A DNA stretch of 64,000 nt, from positions 124,001 through 188,000 of the forward strand of contig VZRG01000772.1 of the NCBI GenBank assembly GCA_013397435.1. The letters run 5' to 3'. The notes under the pieces are model-generated. The model was given only the letters and a program-made list of their open reading frames with translations, did not search any database and was not told where the DNA came from. The position numbers and the translations under genes are program-made. This document shows, piece by piece, positions 12,737 through 25,090 of the stretch. This DNA comes from Erythrocercus mccallii (taxonomy: Eukaryota; Chordata; Aves; Passeriformes; Dicruridae). The first letter of the stretch is position 1; every line of letters starts with the position of its first letter.

Positions 12737-13754
12737 GTAACTTGCCTTTAAGCAATCGCCAAAAGACCTAACAAACTATTACAGTGCAGTGTGTCTTGTA
12801 GGGTTTCCTCCACTGCTGTTCCTTCTCTGTGGGCCATAATGGCATGAAGCAGCCCATGCTCATGGGATGCAGGTGACAAAAGGCCTTGGTGTTGTTACCT
12901 GACCAACAGAAATTTACTTCACCTATCACCTCTAACAGATGTGACATTTCCCACAGAAACATAACATGAGGACACTTTTAAGGATGAACATAATTTTGCC
13001 TAACATCACATTAGTAACCAACCTCACATGCAAATTTAGCAGGCAGGAAAGTAATTTATGACTCTAGTGAATCAAAAGAGGATCAACAGGTTACAGGAGT
13101 TTTTCCCTGAAACAAATGTTTCAGGGAAACATTGCTGCACAGTGGGCATGGCACTCCATCACCTTCTTGTAGCTGATGTGATGCTATGCAGACAGCAACT
13201 GGCTATAAAAAGGATAAATGAGGGGTTTGGATTTCTGCAAAACTATGTTTTATAAAAAGTTTGGATTATTTCAGGGCAGGACATCCCACTTTTACTCAAC
13301 ATTTGAAGGAGCTCATGTATAGTGTTTTGTTTGACTCATTTGTCTTTGTGCTAATGCCTGCTTCAATAGGATATTGTTGTCAGTCACAAATGTTAAGATT
13401 TGTCTGTAAAGGATCTTTTAATGTATGACACTATCATCTATTCAATGTAATTTGGACTGGCATTTTCCCCCACACTCCACTCTGCCTGCCCTCCCCCCCT
13501 TCCCCCCTCCACCCAAGGGACTTTGAGGTAATTTCCAGCAAATATTGTAAGGGGTGAAAGGGTCAATGCAAAATGGGGTCTCTGCTCTGGTGGAGTTCCA
13601 TAAAACCTAGAGGGATAGAAGGGGGCTGTCACAGCTGAGTGGAAAAAAGGTTAGCTTGCTAAAGAGATCTGTAATAGAAGTTGTATCTGTTAGTGGCTAT
13701 TTGTAGTAATTCAGCAAATCTTAGAAAAATCTACTAAGGGATTTATCTCCTTAT
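12737..13754. other. Intergenic, no gene seen
   Basis: No recognisable coding or repeat content apart from a C/T-rich patch near 13485-13515. Confidence 0.55.
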
Positions 13755-14322
13755 TGTTGTTTAAGCTGACCTGGCAACTGAGCACCACACAGCCACTCAT
13801 TCAATCCTTCCTCTCACACTCCCCACCTCAGGACTGGGGAGGAGACCCAAAAGCAAAAATTTGTCAGCTGACATAAAAACAGTTTAACATTTGAAAACAA
13901 AGTAAAACATTACAATAAGAGTAAATAACAATGATAATTAAAAGGGAAAGAAAAATCAATCAAGTGATGCACAATAGAGTTGCTCATATCTCTCTGACTG
14001 ACGCCAGACCCTGTTCACAAACCCAGATCAGGCCCGTTTCCAAGCAAATCTCCCAATTTATATACTGGGCATGACATTCTATGGTGCAGAATATCCCTGT
14101 GTTCAGATTGGATGTCCTGTCCCACATATGCTCCTTTACAGGGTTTTTTTCCTGTACCTCCTCATCGGCACAGCACAATAAACCAGTCCTTGATATGGAT
14201 AAAAACAGCTTGGCAACCCCCACAACATTACTATGGTATCAATATTATTCCCATTCTGAACCCAAAACAAAGCACCGTACTAGCTACTGAGAAGAAATTA
14301 ACTCTATCCCAGGCTGAAACCA
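13755..14322 (-). mobile_element. LTR remnant (avian ERV), ends approximate
   Basis: The left part carries a family-typical run, tggcaactgagcaccacac then cactcattcaatcc, and the right end reads actctatcccaggctgaaac. The overall layout is like the LTR at 10783. No target-site duplication was found, and the 3' border is decayed. Confidence 0.65.
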
Positions 14323-14559
14323 TGGTACTCCTTTATTTGCTTTTCTGTGTTCTTAAAAAACACCTTTTGTGAGTATTCAGCTGTCACCATTTGGCAGCTG
14401 GATGCCCAGACATGTTAACATGAAGGCAGACCCACGTGCAATCATGTGATTTCTTCATGTTCTGAAGATGTCATCCCATAAACAAAGTGTAGAGTATACC
14501 ATGGCTTATGTATTTTCCATTGAAGGTAGAGGGAAGAATAATCTCAGATTATGTGGTAT

Positions 14560-14826
14560 TGATACAAGATGGAGGATGAACAGATTGAGAGCAGCCATGC
14601 CAAGAAGGACTTGGGGTTGCTGGTGGATGAGAGGCTGGACAAAAGCTGGCTATTCTTCCAGCCCAGAAAAAAAATTCTGTCTTGGGCTGAATCAAGATCA
14701 CTGTGGCTAGCAGGTTGAAGGAGGTGATTCTGCCCCTCTCCTTTGCTCTGGTGAGACCCCACCTGCAGTGAGGCATCCAGCTCTGGGGCCCCCAGCACAG
14801 GAAGGACACAGAGCTGCTGGAATAAT
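14560..14826 (+). mobile_element. CR1 LINE fragment (internal 3' region)
   Basis: CR1 blocks ggacttggggttgctggtgg, gagaccccacctgcagtg and ccagctctggggcccccagc are visible. Plus orientation, truncated at both ends. It lies next to a CR1 tail in the opposite orientation. Confidence 0.88.
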
Positions 14827-14829
14827 GGT

Positions 14830-15577
14830 GAATCACAGAATTACAGAATCAGTTAAGTTGGAAAATGTCGGAATTCTGCTGCTGGCAGATCCCGAGATAT
14901 TAGATAGAAAGCCCTTTCCCAAGCCCTGCGTCAGAAGAAAGGTCAGGAGTTGTTCAAGGTTGTTTATTTTTCCATATCTTGTTATATTTTGCTCTCTGCC
15001 TTGTGAGATCTTCTCAGCCACAAAGTCAGCTCCTGACTGCCCCACTGCAAGGCAGTGCTTAACTTTTATACCAGATAGTACATATTTCATATTTACAATT
15101 AAATACCAATACCTACCACCTATGTTAGACAGTCATCTTCTGTTCTAATCCAATCAAAAAGTGTCACCATCACAGCAGAAGATGGAGGACATGAAGAAGA
15201 AGGTCAGAGAAACACCCAAATCCCTCCATCTTGCCTCAAATCCTCACTCTAAAAACCCCAAAATTCTATATTTTCACCCTGTGATAAATTAACTACTATA
15301 AATATCTATATTAAACTCTTGTCGTTTGTAATTCTTCACATAGAGATGGTAATTTCTCCCATGGACTCAGATCAAAGGCACTGTCACTGTTGGCCTCATG
15401 CCAAGGTTCCCAAGCTCCCTGCCATGCTCTCGGACCACCCAGGGCAGCCAGAGGGATGTCCTGGGTTCCGACAGGAAAAGACCTCTGAGATCATTGAGTC
15501 CAACCTATGACCTAGCACCACCATGTAAACTACACCATGGCACTAAGTGCTACATTCAGTCTTTCCTTCTTTTAGAG
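14830..15577 (-). mobile_element. CR1 LINE 3' end, split by a solo LTR
   Basis: The CR1 tail in minus orientation (gaatcacagaattacagaat, gttggaaaa) reaches 14865 and resumes at 15480 with gacctctgagatcattgagt, then ccaacctatgacctagcacc. The 608-bp LTR at 14866-15473 interrupts it. Confidence 0.88.
14866..15473 (-). mobile_element. Solo LTR (ERVK-like, 6-bp TSD) inserted in a CR1
   Basis: It starts TGTCGGAA and ends TTCCGACA, a perfect 8-bp inverted terminal match. The flanks are GGAAAA (14860-14865) and GGAAAA (15474-15479), a perfect 6-bp duplication as made by class II (ERVK/alpha-beta) integrases. Minus-strand TATAAAAG near 15066 and AATAAAC near 14966 set the orientation. 608 bp. Confidence 0.93.
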
Positions 15578-15830
15578 AAACAAAACTCTTAACATGTTTC
15601 TCTGCTTACTGTAAAATAACATTCCTGTGTTTATCTTGTAGAAAGTAAATAATGCGTTGTTGTAATTAGACAACATTTTTCTAAATTGAGACCTAATTTC
15701 TGTTATCCAGGAACATGCATCCAGGACACAATTTGGAATTACCTATTATTTACAAGTAGTGATTGGACGTAAATGTAGAACTAACTGTGGAGGATCAGGC
15801 ATAAGCATGTTTTGGCTCAAAGATTCTGAC

Positions 15831-16511
15831 TGTTACAATGGGAAAGATGTGATTTGAAGCCATGGTCCTGCAGAGGTGGGGCAGCACTTCAGCCAACTTC
15901 CTGCTCCACTTGGACACTTGTGCTTAATCCTCCTCTTTGACTCTCTCCCTGAGGGAAGGCTCAAGTGGCTGTCTGTGCAAACATGAACAAAACATCACAA
16001 CAAGTCTAGTTTGCATAAGGGGCATGCACCAAGTTAGATATAAAATGAAGTGGATTAGGATTGTGGATTGTCTGGGTGAAGCATGGCTGTCATATTTTTC
16101 TCCATCCTTGGTACCGAAGTTTGCTGGGAGAGTGGAAGCTTGTGGAAGTGTATTGTGGCTTGTTGCCCAGGACCTTTAAGAAGAGGTGTACTGTAGCTCA
16201 TGAGCCAGCACCTTTGGTTGTGTGTTGTGGCTTGGTAGCCAGCACCTTTGAGAAGTTTGCTGTAGCAGTTGAGAACTGATTGACGTGCACTGTGGAAAAC
16301 CAAGGGCTTGCTTGCCACTACTGAGAAAATGTATTCCAAGAATTTTTGAGCTTGTTAGCCAACACCTTTTGGTCTAAAGAGCGAGCTGGCTGCCAGAGTT
16401 ACAGCAATGATACAATAAAAGCACAAGAGTTCTTTGACACGTCTGATGTTTTTGTTCAGCCTGACAAGAATTTACAGCAGACATCCCACCATGTACCAAC
16501 GGGTCATGACA
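15831..16511 (+). mobile_element. Solo LTR (ERVL-like) with internal about 36-bp repeats
   Basis: It starts TGTTACAATG and ends CATGACA, with flanks CTGAC (15826-15830) and CTAAC (16512-16516), a 5-bp duplication with one change. TATAAAA lies at 16039-16045 and AATAAA at 16414-16419, both on the plus strand. Between them are about three to four imperfect copies of a 36-37 bp unit ending agccagcaccttt (about 16145-16260, with a further partial copy near 16347). 681 bp. Confidence 0.82.
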
Positions 16512-16516
16512 CTAAC

Positions 16517-18139
16517 TAGGAACTTTTAACAAAATAGTTTTGTAAGTAAGTCAGTATTTCCAGATATGTTAATTAAAATGTTTCCTAGATTCGCTGTCGT
16601 CATAAGGAGGTTTTCTGGATAAAATCTGTTGTCAGCAGGAACAAAAGGCCTCAGGTCATAGCTCTCTCTATTGGGGCCAACTACATTACCAACCAGGTAT
16701 TTTACTTGTCTGAGGAACAGCTTTCTGTCTTTTTGCCAGCACAATTCAGAGCAAAATAAATGCTACAGACAATTGTTTTTTCTTTGGTTTTAGATGTATT
16801 TCTAATAAACCTCAAGAATCTGAAAGTAGCTAGTGGTCCTCTTGCATTGATGCTTGACCATGATTTTTAATGAATATTTAGCTATAACATCCTTAAGAAA
16901 TGTTACAGTTAATATTTAGCATTTATTGAATGCACACAGAAAAACTTGGCCTGACTAATCTTTAAAAGAAGGAAGGCCTTGTGATAGAAAGACTACGATT
17001 AATGGTATAGCGCTTCCATTTTTAGTTTAAGAATCCTACTGTACCTTGGTTTAGACTTCATACAGCATGATAATTTTAACCAAATGAAAGTGCATGTAGT
17101 GGCCTGCAGCTGGAAAAGTAGGAACTGTTTGTAGGGAGAGCTTTTTAACTTTTCTCACTTGTATTGATATGAAACACATCTGCAAGAGCTTTGGCAAGCT
17201 CCTTTGTTTTGTGTGCCCTGCAGAGTTAGAACTCCTTTACCTCTAAAAATTTTCAGCCTGAAGAGATCACACTGGGCCAGCTATAATGTTTTGTCTTTTA
17301 AACATTTAATCTAAAGAACTAGAATGGAATAGTAGCTGTAAAACGACTACTGATAGAAAACTGTATAGCTTCTAAAAGAAGCTTACCTTCTTACCTTCTG
17401 TAAGAAAGGGAGCACAGATTTCAGTACCTGGTTAATATGAGCTCTCTAGGAATTCTATCATCCACAGGGTGTAATTGCATGAAAAGCCAAGAGCTTTTAA
17501 TGAAGATTTGGTGTAAATAATGGATTATTGCAGTGCTAGAATTTGTCAAGCCCCCCCCAAAAATACTGGTAAAATTACAGCAGCATAGATCTATCAGTGA
17601 CACTGCAAGAATAAAAGAAACTCTCCAACAACACCTTTTAAGTTTCAGATAATCAGGAATTACTTTATTCTGGCCAGGATATGCAATGAAAATCATTCCA
17701 TCCACACATGCCAGGACGTGCAGTAGAAATCATTACATCACACATGGTTCCTTACCAGAATTTTCACATATTTATATACAAAAATCCTAAAGAAATTCTC
17801 ATTTATTGATTCTACATTACACAATTCGTAGCATTCAGCCTCCTAGTGGTTTTTGATCCCTTCACTTTGGATGGTAATTTGGTTCTCATTCTTTGGTTCT
17901 CTTATCAATCTTTTCCCAGACCAGGTGTCGCCAACTGCACCAGGAGGTAATGTTTGTTAATGTCCCTTTATCTCCTCTGTGTCTTCTAGCTAGTCTCAAC
18001 CTACAAATTTTAAACTCTCAAAGTCTAGGTGAGACAGAGAACTGAAAATTCTAGCTGGACCTACATATATTAAATTGCATTATAGAAGGCATTTAGTGAA
18101 TACCAAACACTGTGTCTGTTATGTTAACCTTTAACATAT
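16517..18139. other. Intergenic, no gene seen
   Basis: AT-rich sequence. It contains an imperfect 36-37 bp tandem duplication at 17674-17746 and no other recognised feature. Confidence 0.55.
17674..17746. repeat. Imperfect 37-bp tandem duplication
   Basis: Two adjacent copies start ccaggatatgcaatgaaaat and ccaggacgtgcagtagaaat, and both finish with a cacatg block. Confidence 0.8.
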
Positions 18140-18690
18140 TTGGAAAGCAGTGCAAGTGTGAGGCTCCTCGATGATAAGGAAAAAGAACTAACCTAAACAC
18201 CACAGGACAACAAGGCTAAAAATGCAGATAAAGAGAAGAACATGGACTCCTAACCAACATGAACTGAATACCCCCTTGGAGAATTGCCAAGGAGAACCAA
18301 AGCACACACTGGGAAGATAAAGGTGAAGAGTTCATGAAGAAGACTCTGTTTTCTTCATCCTTAGAAGACCACCAGAGACCACCACAATGGACTGAGCATG
18401 CCCAGATGGGCATGGAATTAATTACCATAGGAGGTGAGGATGGGCGGGGCCAGGGAATGAATATGTATGAAGCAGGCTGGGCAATTGCATGCATATGTAA
18501 GACCTCAAGGAATAATAGGGGAAGAGACTCCTGGGTGGGTATGCATGCCTTTGGTGAAATTATTCCCCATGCATCTCAACGTTGATCTTCTTTTTATTCA
18601 CTGAAGCCCATCAGACCTCACCCAGTGAACCTCAAACTCTCAGTCAATGGATTATTTTGCAGAAAAATTCAATATCCCTCCCCTGGGGCA
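18140..18690 (+). mobile_element. Probable LTR remnant, ends uncertain
   Basis: A moderately GC-rich block with a gggcggggccagg GC-box, an ATGTATGAAGC TATA-like site and tttttattcactgaag, laid out like a plus-oriented LTR. It ends near ctcccctggggca. No target-site duplication was established. Confidence 0.45.
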
Positions 18691-18742
18691 AAGGTGAACA
18701 AATCCATTACTAAAGTTACTTAAAAGAATTTTAAAAGTTGTA

Positions 18743-18786
18743 TCATTTCAAACAGATCCTCCTGTTTGAGGATCTGTTTGAAATGA
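18743..18786. repeat. Perfect 19-bp inverted repeat with 6-nt loop
   Basis: Arms at 18743-18761 (tcatttcaaacagatcctc) and 18768-18786 are exact reverse complements with loop ctgttt. Extending the arms by four more bases gives one mismatch. See findings. Confidence 0.97.
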
Positions 18787-18818
18787 CACAAGTTTGGGGG
18801 ATAATCCCTCATTGATAA

Positions 18819-18821
<3 letters not shown>

Positions 18822-18852
<31 letters not shown>
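18822..18852. repeat. (TG)n microsatellite
   Basis: A 31-bp uninterrupted TG dinucleotide tract, 35 bp after the hairpin. Confidence 0.98.
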
Positions 18853-18854
<2 letters not shown>

Positions 18855-21800
18855 TTTACTGCTCTGATTTTATGCAGGTAGTTGAACTTTCAAGTGCCCA
18901 GTGGGAAAATGTCCCTAGAGGTAAGCAGGTCATTGCAGAAGTTCAGATACTTAAGGAACTCCGAAGTCTTTTATTCCCTTTTCCTAGTTTTATGTGATGG
19001 GTAGAGAACAAAGATTGTAAAAAACTCCTGAATATGAAGGCGGTTACATAACACAATGTAAAACTCCAATCAGCTTTTTAAGTGGTGTGCCACAGGTATT
19101 CTGCAAGGAATACAAGTCTCTGTCCAAATCCAGAGCATGCTCAGTTCGCATTTTGGTAAAAACCAGCTGAGAAAGAGGTGTGATATTTAGAAACTGCTTT
19201 GGTAGAGTCAATATCGGAAACACGAAGGATATTGTGAGAAATAAAGCTATGCCAGTATTTAAGGAGTTACCATGACGTTTGTTTGTGACTCATTCTTTCT
19301 GACCCTTCTGAGTCCCTTCAGCACTGCTGTGACACAAATGTCAGCAAAGTAATTATCTTGGGGATTTACAGGCCTACTCACCTCTGACAGCTCTGTGAAT
19401 ACTCTACAAGGACATGTAGAAACCAATTAATGGCTCTTCTGTGAGGTACTCAGCAAAATAATTCTTGCTCAAAAGGATCAAGTTGATACTGACTGCAGCC
19501 TTTTCAGACATGGTGAAGTGCCATCCTGGGGGAGGTTGTACCAGTTAGGCCAGGGGTTTAGAAATCAACATCTTGTGCCATTAAGGAGGCCTTTCAGAAA
19601 GAAATCATCTCTTCATATTCTGCAGGAATACCAAAATTACCTGAAAAGAAGGTGAGATCATGGAAGTAGGCAGAATTTAAATGCTAAGCAAGATGTAAAA
19701 ATAGCAACATCTGACAGAGGTAAGTTGCTACAGACTGAGACAGATATGCGGTATGTTTCAATAAACATTAACATGCTTCCCTAAGACTAGAAAGTTTATC
19801 TTTTTTATCATGAAATGACACAACAATCTGGATTTGGTCTTATATATGAACTGTGCACTAACAAATGGTAGCTTGTGGATACACGTATATGTGCTCCTTC
19901 TGAAAACAAAGACACATAACTTCCGATTTACTCGCAAATAACAAGAGTCAGTTTCCCTGTGTCATCTGTTACTGCTATGTACAGACAAATTCCCTCAAAA
20001 TAGGGTGATTAATTTAGAGACATAACTCACTTTAGAAGGACAAGGACATGGATGAGATAAGCACATATGTATGTATGTAGAAAATATTCTGGCAGTTAAC
20101 TCACCCTCTGTGATCAGATAGGCAAGGAATAGGCAACTGGCAAAATTCACAGGCTGACAGCTTCTTAATGTCTGATTAACTATGAGCCCACATCAAGCTA
20201 TACTCATCCTAAACACCTAAGAGGAAGGTAAGGGCCAAGTTAGTCCTTTCCTGTCCTACAAATGCTATCTTGAGTTATTTCATCATCAATATGTCTTCCT
20301 CACAGGCAGAAATACACACTGATATATTGTATGACAGTGGTCATGTGGCAAGTAGAAGTTGTAAAATACACATGTAAGGATTAAAACTTCTGGTACTTAG
20401 GTCTGAGTTATGCCAGTGAAATAACTGCAAGATTCTAACCAAAAACACTGCCATAGGAGTCAGTATATCCAGGGTAAAGGTATGTGAGGCTATATAAATA
20501 TGAAATTACAGCCTTTAAAAGTGCTTTGTTTGTGTAGAATCCAGGGTTAATGCTCAGCTCAGACTTGTGATAAAGAAATACCAACACCATTCTGTGAGTA
20601 AGGGCAGGAACCTGAGCACTGAGATTTACCTGTGGGTGAAAACCAAAGGCCTCCACCTGGAGATTACATTTTGCCGTGGGCAATAGGAATTGTTCTGTGC
20701 AAGCCTTAAAGCTATAGAGTTAGGAAGCAGGTCTTAATTTTTATCTTAATGTGTGCATTGGGTTTAGTAATTTGTTTAGAAAACAGAAAATATTTGAAAC
20801 AATGTATTCTTCTATTCAGTGGCAATATAAGGATAACAGCAGTCCTTTGAAGTGTTTAATTTTTGTCAATATTTTGTGAATTATATAAATGTTTTCAAGT
20901 TCTCTTGTTTAAAAAAGGTTTGGCAGGAAAATAATATTTTTTCATTTCTTTTCAGCCTTTAGTATTTCTTCTGCTTTTTTGAGTGTTTTTGGTTATTTTT
21001 TTGTGGTGTGGGGTTTTTTTTGTTGGATTTTTTTTTGTTATAAGGGTTAGAAACGTCTGAACTTTTAATACAAAGTGCACTGAGGTTCTTGTAAAAGACT
21101 TTCACTTATGGCAGCCCAGACTTGAAGGGAAGAATGGCAAATATCACAGAACTTGCATTAAGATCAAGATAGCTGGCAATTTAATAAAGTGTATCATCTT
21201 CAAATCTTTGTGGTTTTCTATAGTTTTAGCTACAATTCTTCATTGACCATTATCTCCCATCTGTGAACTTAACTTTTTCAAATAAGTGCTGTAAGATGAA
21301 AGAAATAAAGAGCGAGGAAGAAAAATAAGGAAAAAATTCAAGGTATGGCATAATGAGTTAACAAATAATTAAACACAAAGAAACACCTGCCCTGGAAACT
21401 ATAGAGCACAATAAACCAGCATATACCTTGAAATCCAGTTCTTGGGTTTTTTTGTTGCTTTGGTTTGGTTTTGTGGGGAAATAAGTTCCACTGTAGCCTT
21501 TAAACTGCTGACTTTTGATCTTTTCTGGCAAGAACCATATCAATTACAATAAATGTAATCACAGGTGTTTTAATATTATGCAGAAAATCATGTCTGTGCT
21601 TCTTATCTACTTTTATTAATGTGTTATGCTGAAAGCAGATTTTTTCCTTTTCCTTTTTTATCTGTAAAGATGAAGATAGCCTAAAGGATTTTTTAGGAAG
21701 GATTTAAGGATATTCAGTGTTTCTCCTGATATAAAACTTTAGTTCCACTTTCCCATTCTTTCCCATAAGAAATGACTGCTGATTCCTTTCCTTAAAGATT

Positions 21801-22173
21801 ACTGTTTTAATAATCTTAAATGAATATTTTCCTAGAAATAGAAATTTTGGTAATAGAATTCACAAGACCAAGACCTGTTGGTGTGATCACATGCTCTTAA
21901 TGCAAGATTTCACTTGGCTTCCTGCTGTGTGATGAGAAGGGAATTACAACACTTTATCAAGATATACTTAAGTTTTCCAGATTTCTCCTTTCAGTTCCTC
22001 TTGGTTCACTTGTTACATTCAGACACTGCCTCCAACATAAGCAGCTTCTCTCTTATCTTGAACTTTATTTAGGTTTTTGACCCAGGGTCTGCTTTTATGT
22101 TCTATTGAGAACATCATGTTAACAGACTCAAGAATGAGAGCTGTCCTTTGTAAGAAATACAAATCTTGGCTAA
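18853..22173. other. Intergenic, no gene seen
   Basis: AT-rich sequence without a supportable gene. The piece at about 18990-19340 (CCAAT-like, then agaaataaagc) might be an LTR relic but I could not find its borders. Poly-T/G-rich low complexity lies at about 20985-21040. Confidence 0.55.
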
Positions 22174-22915
22174 ATCACAGAATGAGTTAAGTTGGAAAAG
22201 ACCTTTTGAGATCATCAAGTCCAACCTATGACCTAACACCTCCTCATCAACTAAACCATGGCACTGAGTGCCACATCCAGTCCTTTTTTAAACATGTCCA
22301 GGGACGGTGACTCCACCACCACCCTGGGCAGATGATTCCAGTACCCACTCACTCTTTCAGTGAAGAATTTTTTTCTGATGTCTAACCTGAACTTCCCTTG
22401 GTGCAATTCAAGACTGTGTCCTCTTGTTCTATCAGTTATTTCCTGGGAGAAGAGACCGACTCCCAGCTGGCTACAACCACCTTTTAGGTAGTTGTAGAGA
22501 GTGGTAAGTGGTAAGGTCACACTCTAAGTCTTCCTTTTTCCAGGCTAAACACCCCCAGCTCCCTCAGCTGCTCCTCACAGGACTTGTGCTCCAGAACCTT
22601 CACCAACTCTGTTGCCCTTCTCTGGATATGCTCCAGCACCTCAACATCCTCTCTAAACTAAGAGGCCCAGAAATGGGCACAGCACTTGAGGTGTGGCCTC
22701 ACCAGTACCGAGTACAAGGGAAAAATGATCTCCCTGCTCCTGCTGGCCACACTATTCCTGATCCAGGCCAGGATGCCTTTGGCCTTCTTGGCCACCAGGG
22801 CACTCTGCTGGCTCATGTTCAGCCAGCTACCAACCAGTACCCCCAGGTCCCTTTCTGCCTGGGCACTGTCCAGCCACTCTGTCCAACCCCCTAGCATTGC
22901 AGGGGGTTGCCATGG
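22174..22915 (-). mobile_element. CR1 LINE 3' fragment, about 740 bp
   Basis: A long minus-oriented CR1: its 3' tail (aatcacagaatgagttaagt) is at the left, followed by ccaacctatgacctaacacc, tttctgatgtctaacctgaa, acacccccagctccctcag and ggccttcttggccaccaggg. Frames up to 128 codons in it are not genes. Confidence 0.96.
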
Positions 22916-24372
22916 CAAAAAGTCTGTTTAATATAAAGCCCTCTCATTGAGGACATATCAGATATTAAACTGATAGCAACCTCAATTCTCTACAGCTTTC
23001 ATAATCTTTTCAAAGCCTGGTTCTTCTACTTTAAAGAAACACTAAAGATTGGGTCAGTGGAATGATGCTAAAAAGGAGCAGATGCAGCAGCGAAAGAGCT
23101 CCAGGCAGAGTATAATGCATTCAAACATACCTACAGATAAACTGAGACATGCTTCAGATGCTGCATAACAGCACAACAGTTTATATTTTATAGAGTTCAT
23201 TTCGCGGTTCATACTTGCTTTTTTAGATTTTGCCAGACTTATTTGCAAAGAAAAGTTAAAAATATGGCTAAGGATTACACAGTCAAGTCCTAACCAAGCA
23301 TAGGTGACAAAAGCACCTGCACCTCTGCATTGCAAAAAGAATTTGTTCTAATGGATTTCTTAAAGATTACTTGGTGCTTTTAAGCTTTGGGATTTCCTTC
23401 TGGCTTTTACAATGAAAAAATCAGGCAGCTGGGAAATCTCTCTGCTGCTTTCTTTTCCCAGTCTTTCAACAGAGATAACAGTATGTACCTGAAACTCTTC
23501 CCTAACAATAAAATTTCTGATAACTAGTGAGCAGGAGCATCAGAAAGAGGGACGACTAGAAATTAGTATAAAATGACAAATATTTAAACAGTACATTTTT
23601 AAATTCAAAACATGGTGTAATGAAATTGAATAAGGAGGGAAGGAGAGGATAAGGCACAGCTAGTGACTATAAACACCAACTTGTGGTGAAAAATACTCAG
23701 ATAAAGCTCCTTTAAAAATGAGAACAATCTCAGGCACACGAAGGAATCAAAGACTGTTTAAGGGAGCCTTCCAGAATGTTTCTGTTCTATCCAGCATATA
23801 CTCTGGTTTTCCTTCTAAGCCCTCACCATCAATTCTGTTATTGTCTTTTTATCTTTTATTATCTTCTACATTGACTGATAAGACTATAAAAGCTATTTGC
23901 AATGTTTAATTATCTCCTTGCTTTCTTCTTCAGATTCTATATATGATTCCATATATGGCAGAGACTGATTTGTATTTTGAAGCTCAGCCTCAGCACAATC
24001 AGTATGTGCAGGTCCATGGTCTGTTCATGTCTGGTTTACAGGAAGGAAATATGATTTCCTCTTCTGCAGTGACTTAAGAATGATGTAATAGTTTCCACAT
24101 ATTTTAAATTTTTCAGTATTCTAAAACACTGAACAGTCTCTTTACGTAAGGCTTATGAAGCATTTGCTCATTTCAGCAAATCTTCCAAACTCTGTCTGCT
24201 ATCAACTTTCAATCTTTCAACTAGAAAATTCAGTGGCACTCTACTGTAGCTATTCAAAGCAGCCACCTTGTGCTTTCCTGTGCTTTTGTTTTCAAATTTC
24301 TTTACAAGACAGCTTCAGGAAATATGACCTAAAGGATCACAATAGACCTGTCTCTTTGGTAAATTCTTCATG
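22916..24372. other. Intergenic, no gene seen
   Basis: AT-rich, no coding or repeat signal recognised. Confidence 0.55.
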
Positions 24373-24376
24373 ACAA

Positions 24377-25086
24377 TGTTATAGGTGGGCTTATGATGTA
24401 ATTCGTGTTACAATATGTTATGTTATTTTTGTAGTTATATTTAGTTTGATTATAAGAAATGTAGCTTTTTGTAAAGGTTTCTTCTCTGCAGAACTTAGCA
24501 GCACTGAGATGGTTTAGATGTATTTCCCAGCAGGGCTGATAAGAGCTATCACCAGAAACTGGTTGAACAAGTTGCAGCCACCCTTTCAGAAGAAGGTGTG
24601 AATAGCCAGCCGACCAGAGAAGACAATGGACCAGAAAGCCACTGATGGCCAACAGCTGTGGGGACGGGACTGGGCAATCAACCGTATTGTCCAGTTCCAA
24701 ATACAGCTATCAACTAACAAAGACAGACACTAGCCAGAGCCAGGATCCACCCTGGCAGGTACTCCTGCTCCATTGTGTCATTACAGATGACTTCACCAGA
24801 AACTGGAGAGCCTCATATTCTCATTGTATATCATAGCCTCGGGCTAGAAAAACAGTATAAGACTCCTTTGAAAACCGCATGGCTCCGTGGACGTGGAGAC
24901 TGTGTCGCTTTGATACTCTGTCCCACGACACCAGAAGCCGGTCCCCGGGCCGGCTCCTTGGGGTTTTGAGAATTGTTGGCTCAATTTTTCCATTTTCCAA
25001 ATTTTCCGAAATTTGTAAATATTTGTAAATAAACTTTTTTTGATTTTTCTATTAAAAATCGGATTGGCAATTTTTCATTTATAACA
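24377..25086 (+). mobile_element. Solo LTR, TGTTATA/TATAACA family (4-bp TSD)
   Basis: It starts TGTTATAGG and ends CATTTATAACA, with flanks ACAA (24373-24376 and 25087-25090). TATAAGA lies near 24856 and AATAAA at 25028-25033, in plus order. 710 bp. It is the same family as 28965-29669 and the nested pair at 30733-32256. A 4-bp duplication fits a class I (gammaretroviral) integrase. Confidence 0.9.
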
Positions 25087-25090
25087 ACAA

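Noticed and set aside
12450..12755. Lys-Glu-Gly and Leu-Pro-Ser-Phe repeat proteins
   Set aside because: Translations of the (AAGG)n microsatellite across an N gap.
18990..19340. Possible further LTR (CCAAT-like word, then agaaataaagc)
   Set aside because: No TG/CA ends or target-site duplication could be found, and no similarity to the other LTRs in the window.
22508..22918. 128-, 86- and 81-codon frames on both strands
   Set aside because: They lie wholly in a CR1 3' fragment and read its non-coding or truncated strand.
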